Positions 30,747-42,970 of a stretch of DNA of 64,000 nucleotides are shown one piece after another (the stretch's first letter is position 1; each line of letters starts with the position of its first letter). This DNA is from Nageia nagi (lineage: Eukaryota; Pinophyta), in assembly GCA_050084985.1 (NCBI GenBank), contig JBITNC010000001.1, forward strand, positions 152,210,001 to 152,274,000, read 5' to 3'. A program made the position numbers and the translations under genes. The notes under the pieces are model-generated. The model was not told the origin of the DNA. It worked only from the letters and a program-made list of their open reading frames with translations, and searched no databases.

Positions 30747-33700
30747 TATTTTTGGCCTCTGATATCATCATATTTCCCTTGAAAGAAATCGCCAACATTC
30801 ATGTGTATGTCGTATTTTTATTCTGAGTGTAATATGGTGCAATATATTAGATTTATGTGCTTTGCCAGTTTGGCGAGTTTTATGCCAGATGGCCCGCAAA
30901 TATTATCGCGGATGGCACATGTGGAAAAATTTAGTTGGGAGAACTTTGTTCTTTTCAACTGTTTGACAAATTGCAATCCAGATACGTGCAGAAATTCTCT
31001 TCTGAGTGTTCAATAGTTTAATCAGCTACCTAAGATTAAGTGATTAATAGCTCATTGTTAGTATGTTCATGAGTTGTGCCTTGCTTTTAATAAGATTGTT
31101 AATAGCTTAGGAAGAAAACATCAGCTATATGCTGCATGATGTTCTCAGTTTGGCTGTATTATTTTTTGTAAGATATGGCCATGGCCATGGAGTGCCTTCA
31201 CTGTGGTTCAAAAGGACAGATACCAATAATGCGGAGTCACTACAACTGCCTTGTTAGAAGACACCACATAGTTATAGTTTTTGCATTTGAAAAGTTACAT
31301 CCAAGAGAAATATGCCTTGATTGTAGTTGGCATTGTTGTAATTCTTCAGTCTTAGAAAAACTGTGATTCAGAGGTCATCTTTGCTGTTTTGATTATGAAC
31401 TCTTCTCAACAATCTTGTTATGCGAGGAAAATTTGTTATTTAGATATAAAGCTAAGAGTTCTTCATAGGTGAGCAAGTTTTCTTGTTTTCTATGACATCA
31501 CAAATGAGTACCTTTCTTAGTCAGCAGAATAGTGTAAGGGTGATTACCTGTTTTGAATGTGTTTCATTATGTGATTGATACTGGGTTTGCTTATCTTGTG
31601 AAAATTTCAGTCACGTGCCTTATCATTGCAAAACATGAAGGCCTGAAAATACCGTGTCAGCAAGATGGGAGAACAACTTCAGTGAACTAGAGTGATCATC
31701 TAAATTGTGAATGTTGCTGTGCCAGTGGTGATGATTCAATCACCACAAAAGACATGGTAAGGTCAATTGATAATTAATGGACGTACAAAATTGAACCAAT
31801 AATGTGAAAACACTAGGTAAGCCAGTTAGTCTGTCACCTAAAATATACTCGATTATCTTAAAAGATGCAAGAGATGTGACCATGTTAGACACTCTTGAGC
31901 CGCACATAGATTTTATTAGCAGCTCAAATACAACATCGTTTCGCGAGTGAAAAGGCAACTGGTGAAATGCATTTGCAGAGTGAATAAATCATACTTTGAA
32001 AATAACAGCAATGTAATTTTATCCTGTACTATCCCTAATTTTCATGGATCATCTAGTATTTTGGTAGGTAACAATAGAAATAACTGGCAATACAATGAAT
32101 TTGCTTTGTCTGAATCATATTAAATTGTCATGTGATTAAAATCGTTGTTATCATTAGCTTCATTTTAGTTGCAAGTAAGATTTAATCTTATTTTATTATA
32201 TGAAACATGTTGTATGAGATAATATTGTATTGGGCTTATGTTTTGCAAATAAAATGTTTTAGGTAAAGTTGTTGATTTAGCATTGGCGTACCAGAGGAAT
32301 GTATTCATCGTGATTAATGTCACAAGGTGGAGCATTACCAAAACGAAATGTTTTTAGAAGGATAAAATTGCCTAAATTGATAAAAATAATAAGGGGTAAT
32401 AATGGAAGAGGGAATTTTCACTGGTTAGGAAAAGTTTGATTGGCCATTAGAATGGATATTTTAAATTTGGTATTAAGAAATTGTGGACTTTTAAATAATT
32501 CTCGACATGATAAAAAAATTGGACCTTGAGATAAAGAAGAATGAAAATTGACAATGTTAAAAGTAATTTATAAAAGTTGATTTAGGTTTGTTCTTGTATC
32601 ATATACATAATTAGTTTAAAATATTTTAAGACTTTAATACTTTAAAAATTTATTAAAAGAAAATCAAGAAGGATGTCAAGTTGTTACAATGCCAAAGTGA
32701 AAATTAAGTTAAGAGTTCATTTTTAGTTTTAGTCTTGGGAGAATAAAACTTATAATGTAATTTGAAAAATCATATAATTTGATAAAAATGTTAGTGTAAG
32801 TATGATAAAATAGATTTTTTTATAAATAAATTTGTTAAAACTTGATTATTTAACTATAATCTTAATATTTAAGATTCATTACCTCCTTTATTATGTGATG
32901 TTTGATGTTTAGTAATGTAAGGTTGTGTTATACAGTATATGTCATTGAAGGATATATATTGGATTTTTTCCTTGATGATCTTCTTAATTTTAGATTGTAG
33001 TGTAGGGTTATGAGGATCAAAGGTTATAAAACTTAGTTTAGGGATAATTAGTGTAGATATACAAGATTTTGGTGTAAAATAACATAGTGAATCTAATACA
33101 ATTATTCTCAGTGTTTGGTGAGGTTTTTCATATATTTCTTTGTTAAATCCTAACAAGTTATTGTTCAACTTTTAGACATATAGCTTGTTCAATTTGACTC
33201 TTTTACTTTTTAAAACCTTGATTTTAAATTCATTTGATTTCATATTCTTTGAGGGTTTCAATGGATTATGTTTGTGTTAATAAAGGAAGTTTGTTGCTTC
33301 TTGATACATGGTTGAAGCTCTCATTTGGATAAAATCAAATGAGAAGGTAGACAAGATGATATGCAATGGTTGATAATGTAGTGAATGAAGCTTGTGCCAA
33401 GTGTGATTGATGATGTACCAATAAAAATTTCTTTAGAAAGTAAGATGAATCTAGTCACTAATAGAGTTCAATTGTGTTTGTGAAAAGAGTAATTGAGAAA
33501 TTTATGGTAATCTGGCAAGATACTAAAATCTCAATTTTGTGGCTCTTAAGATTTGAGAGCCTTGGTCCTATCATTGATGAAGTTAATTCAGAAAAGGTTT
33601 TGTTTTGACTCGTATGAAGACTAGAAACTTTATGATGAAGGGGATTTTAGCACAAATGGTAAATATGATTATCAACAAGAATGTTAAGAATTTCATATAG

Positions 33701-34140
33701 AAAATATTATAAAAGTGTAAGATTAAATATAACAACAAATATAAAACTAATAACGAAAAAACACCACCTCTCTTTGTATTTTGTAAGCCTCTTCAAGAGA
33801 AGTGTTGAAAAAGGTTTAGATATGGCGAGTGAGGATAGAGCTACCAATCTTCAAAAATTGTACTTAATATTCTTCTCTGTCTTTTGCCTTCCCATTTGAT
33901 ATATTTTCATTCCCTTCTTAATATTGTTTAAAGAGAAAAGATTCTTTTGATTGAAAGGAGATGCTAACTCTTGAAAAGATTGTTCTAAATTTAGACAAGA
34001 GCTATATAATTTTTTGAGATAATAATTCCAATATTTAAGTTAATTTGAGGTTTAAAATTATTTTTTATTTATTTCATGTTGGTTATCTATATCATTTAAG
34101 CAGTAATAATATTTTTTCTAGCAATTTTACATTTCATGTC
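30747..34140. other. LSM1 3' untranslated region, then AT-rich spacer
   Basis: An aataag-type signal near 31088 is a plausible polyadenylation site. Beyond about 31150 I see no gene. Open stretches at 31175-31366 (Cys-rich), 31740-31958, 32869-33168 and 33681-33899 have no family signature. Confidence 0.45.
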
Positions 34141-34149
34141 ATATCATCT

Positions 34150-35190
34150 ATTTATTTTTCTATTATTATATGTGGTAGATTTTTCACAATAATGTTTATT
34201 GATGCAAATAGATAATGAAACTATTACACAAATCAATAATTGAAGATAGATTTTTAGAGGATGAGTTAAAAGCTTCTTGAAGATCCCTTTAGAAGGCATC
34301 GCATTCATTTTGATTGAAGACAATCTTTGTAACTTTAATCTTGACGAGTTTATAATTGTTTGCATGTAAAAAATCTATTTTAAGTGTGAAAAAGATAGGT
34401 CAATGGTCATAGTCAAGTTCATGACCTATCCAAATTTCTAAACACAAAATTTGTTTAATAAGAGAAATTGAAGGGATAATATAATCTATATGATACTATT
34501 ACCATTTTTATGAATATGAGTAAATTTGTTAAATTTAGGACAAAAATCTAAGTTGTTTTCAATAACAAATTCTTGGTAACTAATAAGCTTAATTAGTTCT
34601 TATCTAAAATTATTTTCAATTTGATCCTTCAATGTTCAAGAAAACTCATTTGCAAGGATAGGATATTTATCAAGCCAAAAAGGGTCAATGTTCCTAAAAC
34701 ATTTGTTAATAATTCATTGTTTGTAACTAATTTGGGCATTAAAGTCTCCAAGAAAAATTATCTTCCCCCTTTTTTAAAGTGGGCAATATCATTGTTAAGG
34801 TTTAAAAAGGGAAAAATATTATCTAGTTGGTGTTTTTTTGTGAAAAGTTGAATTGTAAAGAGTAAAATTACATATAACAAAAATATTGATTTATCTTTAT
34901 TATTTGATTAAAATCACATAAATTGGTTGTTTGTGTCATTCTTGATTAATTTAAAGTAATTAATTAGGTAATATTTAAAATAGTAAACAATTCCCTCATA
35001 ACCCCTACCTATATGTTTTTTGTTCCAAATGGAGAATAAATTGAATTTGTCCATAAAGCCAAGACTATTTTCATCATTTTCCCAAGTTTCAAGAAAAAAG
35101 ATTATATCTACATTATGAGAAATTCATCTTAGTTTGGGGCCTTTTTTCCATTGAGATCCTCAGCTATTCCATAGAAGTACCCCAAGCTTT
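34150..35190 (-). pseudogene. LINE endonuclease relic
   Basis: On the minus strand, broken frames read DIIFFLETWENDENSLGFMDKF near 35100-35030 and KGGKIIFLGDFNAQI near 34775-34735, the N-terminal and DFN motifs of an apurinic-type endonuclease. FNKFTHIHKNGNSII follows. Toward 34170 a helical linker (LCNSFI, INKHYCEKST) fits the region before a LINE RT. It would nick target DNA for target-primed reverse transcription. Many stops. No RT follows downstream on this strand, so this piece is 3'-truncated. Confidence 0.7.
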
Positions 35191-35289
35191 GATTATTATT
35201 CTTGTTTATTTTCTAAGATTACAACTTTATGGTTTTTAATGAATGTTCCTTTTTCATCCTTTCTTACTTCTTTCATTTTTTCTATTTCT

Positions 35290-35680
35290 TTTTTATGCTT
35301 AGGAATGAGGTAAATATTCTTATTTCTTTTAATTTTTGAGATTTACAAAGCAAAATTTATCTACAAGTAGAAGAAGAAACCTTAATATGAAGTAGCCTCT
35401 TCTTGTTTTCAATTTTTTCCCTACTCTTTTAGCTTCCAGCTTGTCATTAGGATTAACTTCTAAAGTTGTTTGGAATTTGGTTTTAACCATTTTTAAAGTA
35501 TTTTCTTGATCTAGTTCATTTAAACCTCCTATGATTAGATTTAAAGATTGATTGACTCTTTTTTGATCTAGTATGGATTCTTTGTTTGCATTATCTTTTA
35601 TAGGGGAAGATTTACATATATCATATTTCGAGAAAGATATTGGAGTAGGTTTTTTATGACCTTTAAGTTTGAAGTATGCT
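35290..35680 (-). pseudogene. LINE ORF1 relic (RNA-binding domain)
   Basis: Minus-strand reading gives RVNQSLNLIIGGLNELDQEN, then LKMVKTKFQTTLEVNPNDKL, then EARRVGKKLKTRRGYFILRF. The LNLII.GL and A.R.GKK blocks typify the RRM-like part of ORF1 proteins, which bind LINE RNA. It lies just upstream of the endonuclease relic in the sense of transcription, the expected order. Confidence 0.65.
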
Positions 35681-36050
35681 TATTTGTCAAAGGAAGATTT
35701 TATCTCCCACTTCAAAATGGTGTTCATATTTGCATCAATCAACTTGATGTTTCATGCAATTTTGTGCCATAATCAAAATATCTATCAAAGTTTGAAGGAT
35801 GATGACATGAGTGATAAGCATGGCATCTGTTACTTCTCCCTTGGAATTACTAGGTAGGTAAGACAATATAGACAATGTAAGTTGGTCATGGAACACTTAA
35901 ATATCACCAACTTGGAGGAAGAATGATAGGAATTGTTGTATCACCATTCAATCCTAGAAAGGGATTGAATCTGACTTGATTGTTGATTAAAGAGAAAGCA
36001 CCCAAGGTATATCTTCAAATATTTACTAAGATAAGATAAGACAGGTCTTC
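35681..36050. other. Junction between two LINE pieces
   Basis: Here the 3' end of the RT-bearing LINE (36060) meets the start of the ORF1-bearing piece. No gene recognised. Confidence 0.4.
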
Positions 36051-36059
36051 TAACATTCT

Positions 36060-37853
36060 TTTAAATCCAATGGTTTTGTATAACCTATTAAAGTTTATCC
36101 AAAAGTAAAAATATATTAATTAATTATTTGAATGAATTTTCTTACATAATTAAGTTGTATAATAAAATTTCCAAGCTTGTTTTGGTTATCTTGGTTTAAA
36201 CATTCATGGAATGAGTTGAAGTTATGTATACCTTTGTAGATTTGTCTAATATTTTTGTATAGTAGGTAAAAAAAGATAAAGTGAATCTCATCCTTTATGG
36301 CATTTAGATTACACTACTTACAAAATATTTTATCCCAAAATGTTTTAGGTGTTGTCCATCTACTAGTCTAACCATGTAAATCATGTGAATTAGTTCTTAA
36401 TTTTGCGATCTCAAGTTTCTTTTTGAGGCTATTAAACTTATGTGAGTAGGTGGGAGATAAAGTTTTGGACTAGTGATATTCTTATACTAAGCTAGTTTTC
36501 TTTTATCTTTGATCTTATCATCATTCCAAAACTTTTGATTTCACTTTATTTGCAATTTGAACTTTTAATTTATTGCTATCAAAAGGGGTTACATCATTAT
36601 GTATGTCCCAAAAATCAGGCCACTTATTAAAATATTTTAACCAACCTCTTTTAAGATGTTAATTGCTTAGATAAGTTTGTTGGGAAACTATAGGCAATCT
36701 ACACGGATATAACTGTACTAGCTTACAACTGTATAATATATATTGCTTTAAAGCTTCACTTTCAATAGGGAGTAAACTAACTTCCATAAAAGGATAGGGT
36801 AAGGTATGTTATTTTTAATTTTGAAGTTATAAAGGACAAATTATTTTTGAATTTTCTCAATTTTATTACATGTTTTTTGATATATGTTTCCACCCCAAAC
36901 TTCATAACCGTAGAGTATTTCTAGAGTTGCAAGGCAGGAGAAAAGAGTTTTATTTTTATCCCAATTCCAAAGTCATGCATTTTTATATTTATTTTTCAAC
37001 ATGTGAAAGGATTTCCATCCAATAAAGAATATTTTTTTAACACTTAATTATAGTTTAGTTTATGATTTATGTCAATACCTAAGTAATTGTAAGATTGAAA
37101 AATCTCAAGTGTTGGTTAGTAAATAAGATCATGGGTGATCCATTTTTTTAGATTTAATTATTATAATTTTTTCATTTTATCTACATTAATTGTTAGACTA
37201 GTAATATTACAAAAATTTTGAAGAATGTTTAATTATTTTATAAGATCATCATAATATATAACTAAGAAGACAATATCATATGCTTAAATAAGAAGAATAA
37301 GGTTATGAAGGTTAGTACCTTTGCACACAACTTATTTGAAATAATTTTCTAGTTGATCTATATTAATACCAAACAGAATTAGGGATAGAGTAAATCTTAT
37401 TTAACTCCAATATTGCTACTAATTTCCTCATACCACCCTTGATTAGTTTTGAATTATAAATAACATATCTTAATTCAAAATACAAATCTAATATGGCCAT
37501 AAACTCTAAAAGTTTATCCTTAGGAACAATATCAAAGGCTTTTAGCAAATAGGTTTTATCATTTTGATCATTTTTAACAATAATTTGAAAAGTGAGGATG
37601 TGATATATTTTTTAATGTTTGCTTCTAAACTCGGCTTGTCCTTTCACTCTTAAAATATTATCATCAAGCCAATTGTTAATTTTATTTTTTTATAATACTA
37701 CCAAAAAGTTTGACAAGTAAAGGACTTATCATAATAGTTCTATAATTCGACATGTTGCTTTTTTTCAAATTTTGTATCATTATTTGAATAACTCTTACCA
37801 TTTGACCCAAGAAAGATATTGAATACTATGGGATTTTTAGTCAAATTCAAAGT
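36060..37853 (-). pseudogene. LINE reverse transcriptase and C-terminal region
   Basis: Minus-strand frames give the RT start (NYRTIMISPLLVKLFGSII near 37752-37696), LLKAFDIVPKDKLLEF (37548-37500), a YADD-box region now reading AYDIVFL (near 37285-37265), YNYLGIDINHKLNY, a VWGGNIYQK connector, and a C-terminal zinc-knuckle region (TFWDKIFCK, DEIHFIFFYLLYKNIRQIYK, near 36340-36240). The order fits a non-LTR element; the clade looks RTE-like but is not certain. It is cut at 37853 by copia B. The same 3' end is present on the plus strand at 50715-51490. Confidence 0.8.
37849..37853. repeat. Target site duplication of copia B, left
   Basis: aaagt before the element and aaagc after it (46227-46231): four of five bases match, consistent with one later substitution. 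Confidence 0.6.
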
Positions 37854-38343
37854 TGTGAGGGTTGAAATATAACATAAACAACTCTATACTACCAAGATCT
37901 CATGAAAGTTCAAACTTACATCTAAATAACTCAAAGTAGACAATCTCACAAAGATAACTCAAGAGATAAAGTGGTTCCTCCAACTAGGAGTACATCCACT
38001 AACTAGATATTACTTCATTCACAAATATGAACTCTTACAATTCTCCTAAACACTATCCTATAGCATAATTTTACTCCATAAATTGGTGTATGATCACAAA
38101 GAGGGAGCCTTTTTTTTATAGGCCAAAATCCCTCTTTGGATCACCCTTTTACCTAATGTACAAGGGCATGACATGTAACTTCTTTTTACCCAAGGGGCAT
38201 GCTCATGACATGGAGCGTAGGACAAGTTACATTATCATATTCATTTAAATAGTTAAGGTAACTAATGATACCCTTAAGTATTAGTGAATTTACAAAGAGG
38301 ATTATTACAAGACCTTTACAATAATGCATTATATAGTCCAACA
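37854..38343 (-). repeat. 3' LTR of copia B
   Basis: 490 bp. On the plus strand it runs from TGTGAGGGTTGAAAT to agtccaACA; on its own strand it starts TGTTGGACT. It contains a ggcctat(aaa)-type TATA context on the minus strand, altered to a T-run at 38113. Confidence 0.9.
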
Positions 38344-38360
38344 CTCCCCCTGAATGCAAT
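38344..38360 (-). other. Polypurine tract of copia B
   Basis: ctccccctgaatgcaat, read on the minus strand as attgcattcagggggag directly before the LTR TG. Confidence 0.85.
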
Positions 38361-39105
38361 ATTGAGATAGAGCGAATAAGAGAGAAGAAAGAGAGAGAGT
38401 AAGAGAGTTATCCTCCAAACAGATACAACCAAAGATGAGAACTTTTTATATATTAGTGAAGTAAGAAAGATATAGTTTGAGACTCACTACTTTACCATTT
38501 TAACAAATGATTAATAATGCAATCATTAATCATAACTGATTTCAATGTACATAAAGTAGTCATCCAATTGGAAGTCCTAAAAAGCCTCCAAGAGCCTGCA
38601 TACTCAAAGTAAGTAACTTGCAATCTCAAAGAACCTGCAAGTCATAAGTAGCTCAAATAACAATATCAATTAAATGCAACCTATTCATATCAACAAGGAT
38701 AGATGAATGAAATAAATTCCATCATTAACTGATCAATGGTGCACTATAAGTCATTACAAATATGCCAAGCCAAAACTCAAAAATCACCTACTGTATACAA
38801 AATATGTGTTGATTAACATTACAAAATCAAGCATAACAAAATGCACATACAAGTTCCTCACATATGGATAACTGAATAGTACCAAAAGACACATACGAGT
38901 TCCTCACACATGGATAAATGAACAATGCTAGATTGCCAATCTTTTGCTCTAAAAATTTATACAACAAGTTCCTCATGTAAAGCAAACTTACCACGAAGGT
39001 GTATAAGAAAATCAACACTATACAACATAAAATCCTCCTAGGAATGAAGTTGTCATGATAAACATGAATTCAACATAAGAATTCAAACTTCACTCACCCT
39101 TGAGG
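38361..39105 (-). other. Copia B 3' non-coding zone with repeats
   Basis: Between the polypurine tract and the pol end. It contains repeated agttcctcac(a)atggataact units at about 38850-38990 and a segment shared with elements A and C (tgcactataagtcatta near 38740). A second purine tract (cacccttgagg, minus strand) sits at the pol end, 39095-39105. Confidence 0.75.
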
Positions 39106-39149
39106 GCACCTTCACCAATCCAATAGCATCCCTAAGTTTATAGAACTAA

Positions 39150-40630
39150 GCTTCAAGAAGGGGCTTGGTGAATAAATCAACAGAGTTCAAGGTTGATGTA
39201 CAATACTCTAGGTGTATGATGCCATTAAGAACCTTCTCCCTTTAAAATGGGCCTGAATTTCCACATTTTTTGTTCTCTAATAAAAAATAAGATTTTTAGC
39301 CAAAGAAATAATCGATTGACTATTTGAAAAAATCAAATATGGGCTAGGTTGCTCATACCCAATTTCTTTCAGAAGATGCCTTATCCAAATAGCTTCTTAG
39401 GTTGCGACAAACATGGCTCAGTATTCAACTTTTATGGTGGAAAGAGAAATAGTAGGTTGCTTCTTAGAGGCCTAAGAGATAGCACTTAAACCAATGCTAA
39501 AAATATATGCAGAGGTTGATTTCTTATCATCTCTATCTCCCCCATAATCAAAATCTAAGAATCCTGAGAGAATAAGCGAGGGCAACTTAGAATACTTGAG
39601 AGCAAGATCCTTAGTCCCTACAACATACCTCAAGATTTGCTTAAATAACATTGAGGTGTTTAACATAAATATAGTTTTTGCATGAATAATTCCATTAGAT
39701 TTATTACAAAGGTAATATTTGGTTTGAAAATAGTCAAATATAGAAGACTACCAATTAATTTCTTGTAAGCTACAACATCAACCAACTGAGAGTTGGAGCT
39801 AAGAGAAATAGTGATTCTAGGAGAAATTGGAATCATAATATGTCTACACTCCTCCATTCCAAACTTTTGGAAGATGTTTGATATATACTTGAATTGACTA
39901 AGATAAGTACAATCCTCGTATTGGTATACTTGCATTCCAAGGTAGTAGTGCAAGAGACCAAGATCAGTCATTTCAAATGTTACTTTAAGTTTGGATATGC
40001 ACTCTTGAATGATTTCAACATTATTCTCTATTATCAGAAGATCATACACATAAATAAAAATCAAGACCATGCCTTTTCCTTGGTTGAGCACATATAAATT
40101 GAAGTCCAAAAAAAAATAGAGAATCTAATGTTTACAAAGTATCCTAAAATCTTCTTGTACCAGGCTCTAGGTACTTGCTTAAATCCATACAATGACTTCT
40201 TTATTTTACATATAAATGACTCTTTTCCATCCATAATAACCCCTTTTAGTTGATTCATATAGAAATTCACCATTGAGAAATACACTCTTGGCATCATGTT
40301 GAAATGCTTTCCATGCCTAAGCTATAGATAGAACAAGGATAATTCTTACAGTAGGCATCTTTGCTATGAGAGAAAAGATTTTCTCATAATCTACATCATA
40401 TTTTTGAGCAAAATCTTTGGCTACTATCCTTACCTTGTATTTTTCAATATCCCCAATTGAATTGAATTTGACCTTGTAGATCCACTTATTGCCAATCACA
40501 TTTTTTTCATTGGGATAAGGAATCAAGTTTCACATTTTATTTTTCATAAGCACCTCATATTTCACTTTCATAGCTTCCATCCAACACTTGCTTTGAAGAT
40601 TCTTTGATTGATGAGGGCTCATTCTTGTTG
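39150..40630 (-). pseudogene. Copia B reverse transcriptase and RNase H
   Basis: RT: NVIGNKWIYKVKFNSIGDIE (about 40500-40440), SLYGFKQVPRAWYKKILGYF, then the catalytic box as IYVYDLLI near 40050, where the first Asp of YVDD is Tyr. MTDLGLLHYYLGMQVYQ follows. RNase H: LRYVVGTKDLALKYSKLPSL, DFDYGGDRDDKKSTSAY, then a TAG at the codon where element A also has TAG. Frames are broken near 40060-40110 and 39660. Confidence 0.88.
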
Positions 40631-40849
40631 TCAATTTTGGAAAATAAGGATTTATTCAAGTTCATGCTCCTTGTTATCCTTTGAGTTGGAGAATTTTTCT
40701 CCTGAGGTGACTTATCTACATCAATATCTAACTAGCTAGGTGCAACTGACAAGTCATCTGGATCATCGACATTCTTAATAGAAGTAGATTCTTCAAGAAG
40801 TTCATTGAACTTTACATCCCTTGAAATGAACATCCTTTATAGGATGGAG

Positions 40850-41650
40850 AATAGAGCCTGTAGACTCTATGCTGGCTATCGTAATCCATAAAGATACATT
40901 TTTAACTCTTTTGTTTAACTTTTTTTTTTTAGAAACAATGTAGAAGAATGCTTCACAACCAAACAACCTAAGGTGAGAAATGTTAGGTTTTCTTCCTAAC
41001 CATACTTTAAAAGGTGTTTTACCCTAAATAACTTTTTTGCTACACCTATTCAAGGTGTAAATAACAATACTTATAGCTTCACCCCATAAAAAACTAGGAA
41101 GATTACCTAACATGCATCTAGCTATCTCCATAATTATCCTATTTTTCCTTTCAACAACACCATTCTGTTGAGGAGTGTATGGAATTGTAAATCACCTCTT
41201 GATTCCATACTTAACACAATAGATATTAAACTCATTGCTATTATATTCTCCCCCATTATCTGACCTCAACATCTTGATTTTAAGGTTAGTTTGATTTTCA
41301 ACTAAGGCCTTAAAATTCTTAAAACTCTTGAAGGTTTGATCCTTATGCTCAAGTACATAGCCAAAAGTAATTCTATTGAAGTCATCAATGAAGGTCAAGA
41401 TGTAAGATGCTCCTCCAAGTGACTTAGTCTGAAATGGACCTATCAAATCTGAATGCACAAGTTGAGAAGGTTGAGATGCTCTTGTTGCCTTACCTTTTTT
41501 GAACCTTTTCCTATTTATTTTTCCAAGGATGCATATCTCACATAGACCAATTAAAGGTAAAATAGAAGGCAAAATTTTCATAAGTTCTTGGTCTTTCATG
41601 ACTTGAATACTCTTATGGTTAAGGTGCTTCAAATGTTGATGCTAAAGATT
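40850..41650 (-). pseudogene. Copia B integrase
   Basis: A 146-codon open part (41632-41192) carries LNHKSIQVMKDQEL, a CEICILGK zinc pair, LVHSDLIGPFQTKS with the first catalytic Asp present, and LRSDNGGEYNSNEF with the second. The Glu motif NGVVERKN follows near 41150 after a stop. LFGCEAF near 40960 marks the end. Of the three copies here, this has the best preserved catalytic set. Confidence 0.88.
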
Positions 41651-41764
41651 ATCTCTAGAACACACATTTGTAGCAAGACACATCTTTGTTGAAACTTGAT
41701 CTATAATGTAGAGATCATCTTTTACTGACCATTTAACCAATGTGATAAGTCCTTTCTTAATGCA

Positions 41765-42970
41765 CTAGGATTGAGAGTCAAACTCAAAAGAGTACTCTTT
41801 TCTTGCAACTTGAATCACTAAGAGAAGGTTCATCCTAAGCTTAGGAACATAGAGCACATTTTTAAGAACCTTCCCATAAATCAACACACTCCTAATGCCT
41901 TGGACTTTAAGGATAGAATTATCACCTATCATAATTGCATCTTTCTTATACTTGTGAAAATTTTCAAACTTATCTTTTTCAAAGAATAGGTGATTAGTGC
42001 AACCAGAATCAATAATCTGATCAGTCAAAAAAAAGTGAGACATGGAGTAGAGAATAGCAGTAAACCCAACTTTTATATTCTTCTTCCCTTTAAATTTCTT
42101 TACATTTCTATTGCCCTTGTACTTTTCCTCTCTTTTATTTTTATAGCAATTAATTTCTTTGTGACCTTGGATGCCATAAAAATTACAATTTTTATCAAAC
42201 TTTGCCTTAGAATTAGGTTTGTTTGCCTTGCCTTTTCCATATATTTGCTTGAAATGGTTATTATTGCCATTATTTCCATTGCTACTGTTGTAGTTGTTAT
42301 TGCCCATTTTCTCAAACATTTTGAAGGAATAAAGATAAGATTTCTTAGGATGATTAAACTTCTTCTTGAAAGGAGTTTTGATTGCTTCTAGAGCAATATT
42401 ATTATCCTTAGAAGAAGAAATTAATACCTTTTTGTTAAGAGTTTCTTCATGCTTCAAAAAGAGCCTAAAAAGGTTCTCAAAGGAGAAGACTTCTACTTCA
42501 TCACCAAGCTTAGTCTCAATTAATATCACAAAGTTACTGAACTTTGAAGAAAGGATTTGAAGAATGATGAAGACCATGAACTCATCATTGATCCAATTGC
42601 ACCCATAAGCAACAAGTTGGATCCTAAGATCAATGATTTTATTCAAGTAGATGGTAATATTTTCATCTTGTCCTTGATGAGATTGAAGAAACTTTTGGAT
42701 AATAGTAAAATTTTTTAAAAACTAAGATCCAAGGTAGATTTTCTTAAGCTTATCCCAAGCTTCCTTTTCCAAGGTTGAGGTTGAAATCATAAGGAGCACA
42801 TCATCTGACATAGTATGAAAAATCATGGAGATTACCAACTCATTTTTCATGTTATAAGTTTCAAGTGCCTTCTCATCTGTAGGAGCAACAAGGTTGTCAT
42901 TCACTACTTGCCAAAGCTTTCTTGCCTATAATTTAGCTCTCATCTGAGGTTGTCAAATCCCAAAGTTGGA
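41765..42970 (-). pseudogene. Copia B gag and protease
   Basis: Gag starts near 42960. A 60-codon open stretch (42904-42722) reads VISMIFHTMSDDVLLMISTS. After a break, 293 codons (42646-41765) hold the gag C-half, an Asn-rich linker (NNNYNSSNGNNGNNN), a zinc knuckle with one Cys replaced (CNFYGIQGHKEINC), and a protease with an intact D-S-G triad (IIDSGCTNHLF). VLYVPKLRMNL closes the protease. Compare element A (Arg for Gly) and element C (Phe for Ser) in the same triad. Confidence 0.88.

Noticed and set aside
31175-31366. Cys-rich 63-codon open stretch downstream of LSM1
   Set aside because: Cys spacing does not form a recognisable zinc finger, and there is no promoter or second exon evidence.
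32869-33168. 99-codon minus-strand open stretch
   Set aside because: Very AT-rich, Ile/Lys-biased, and no recognised family. Could be chance.
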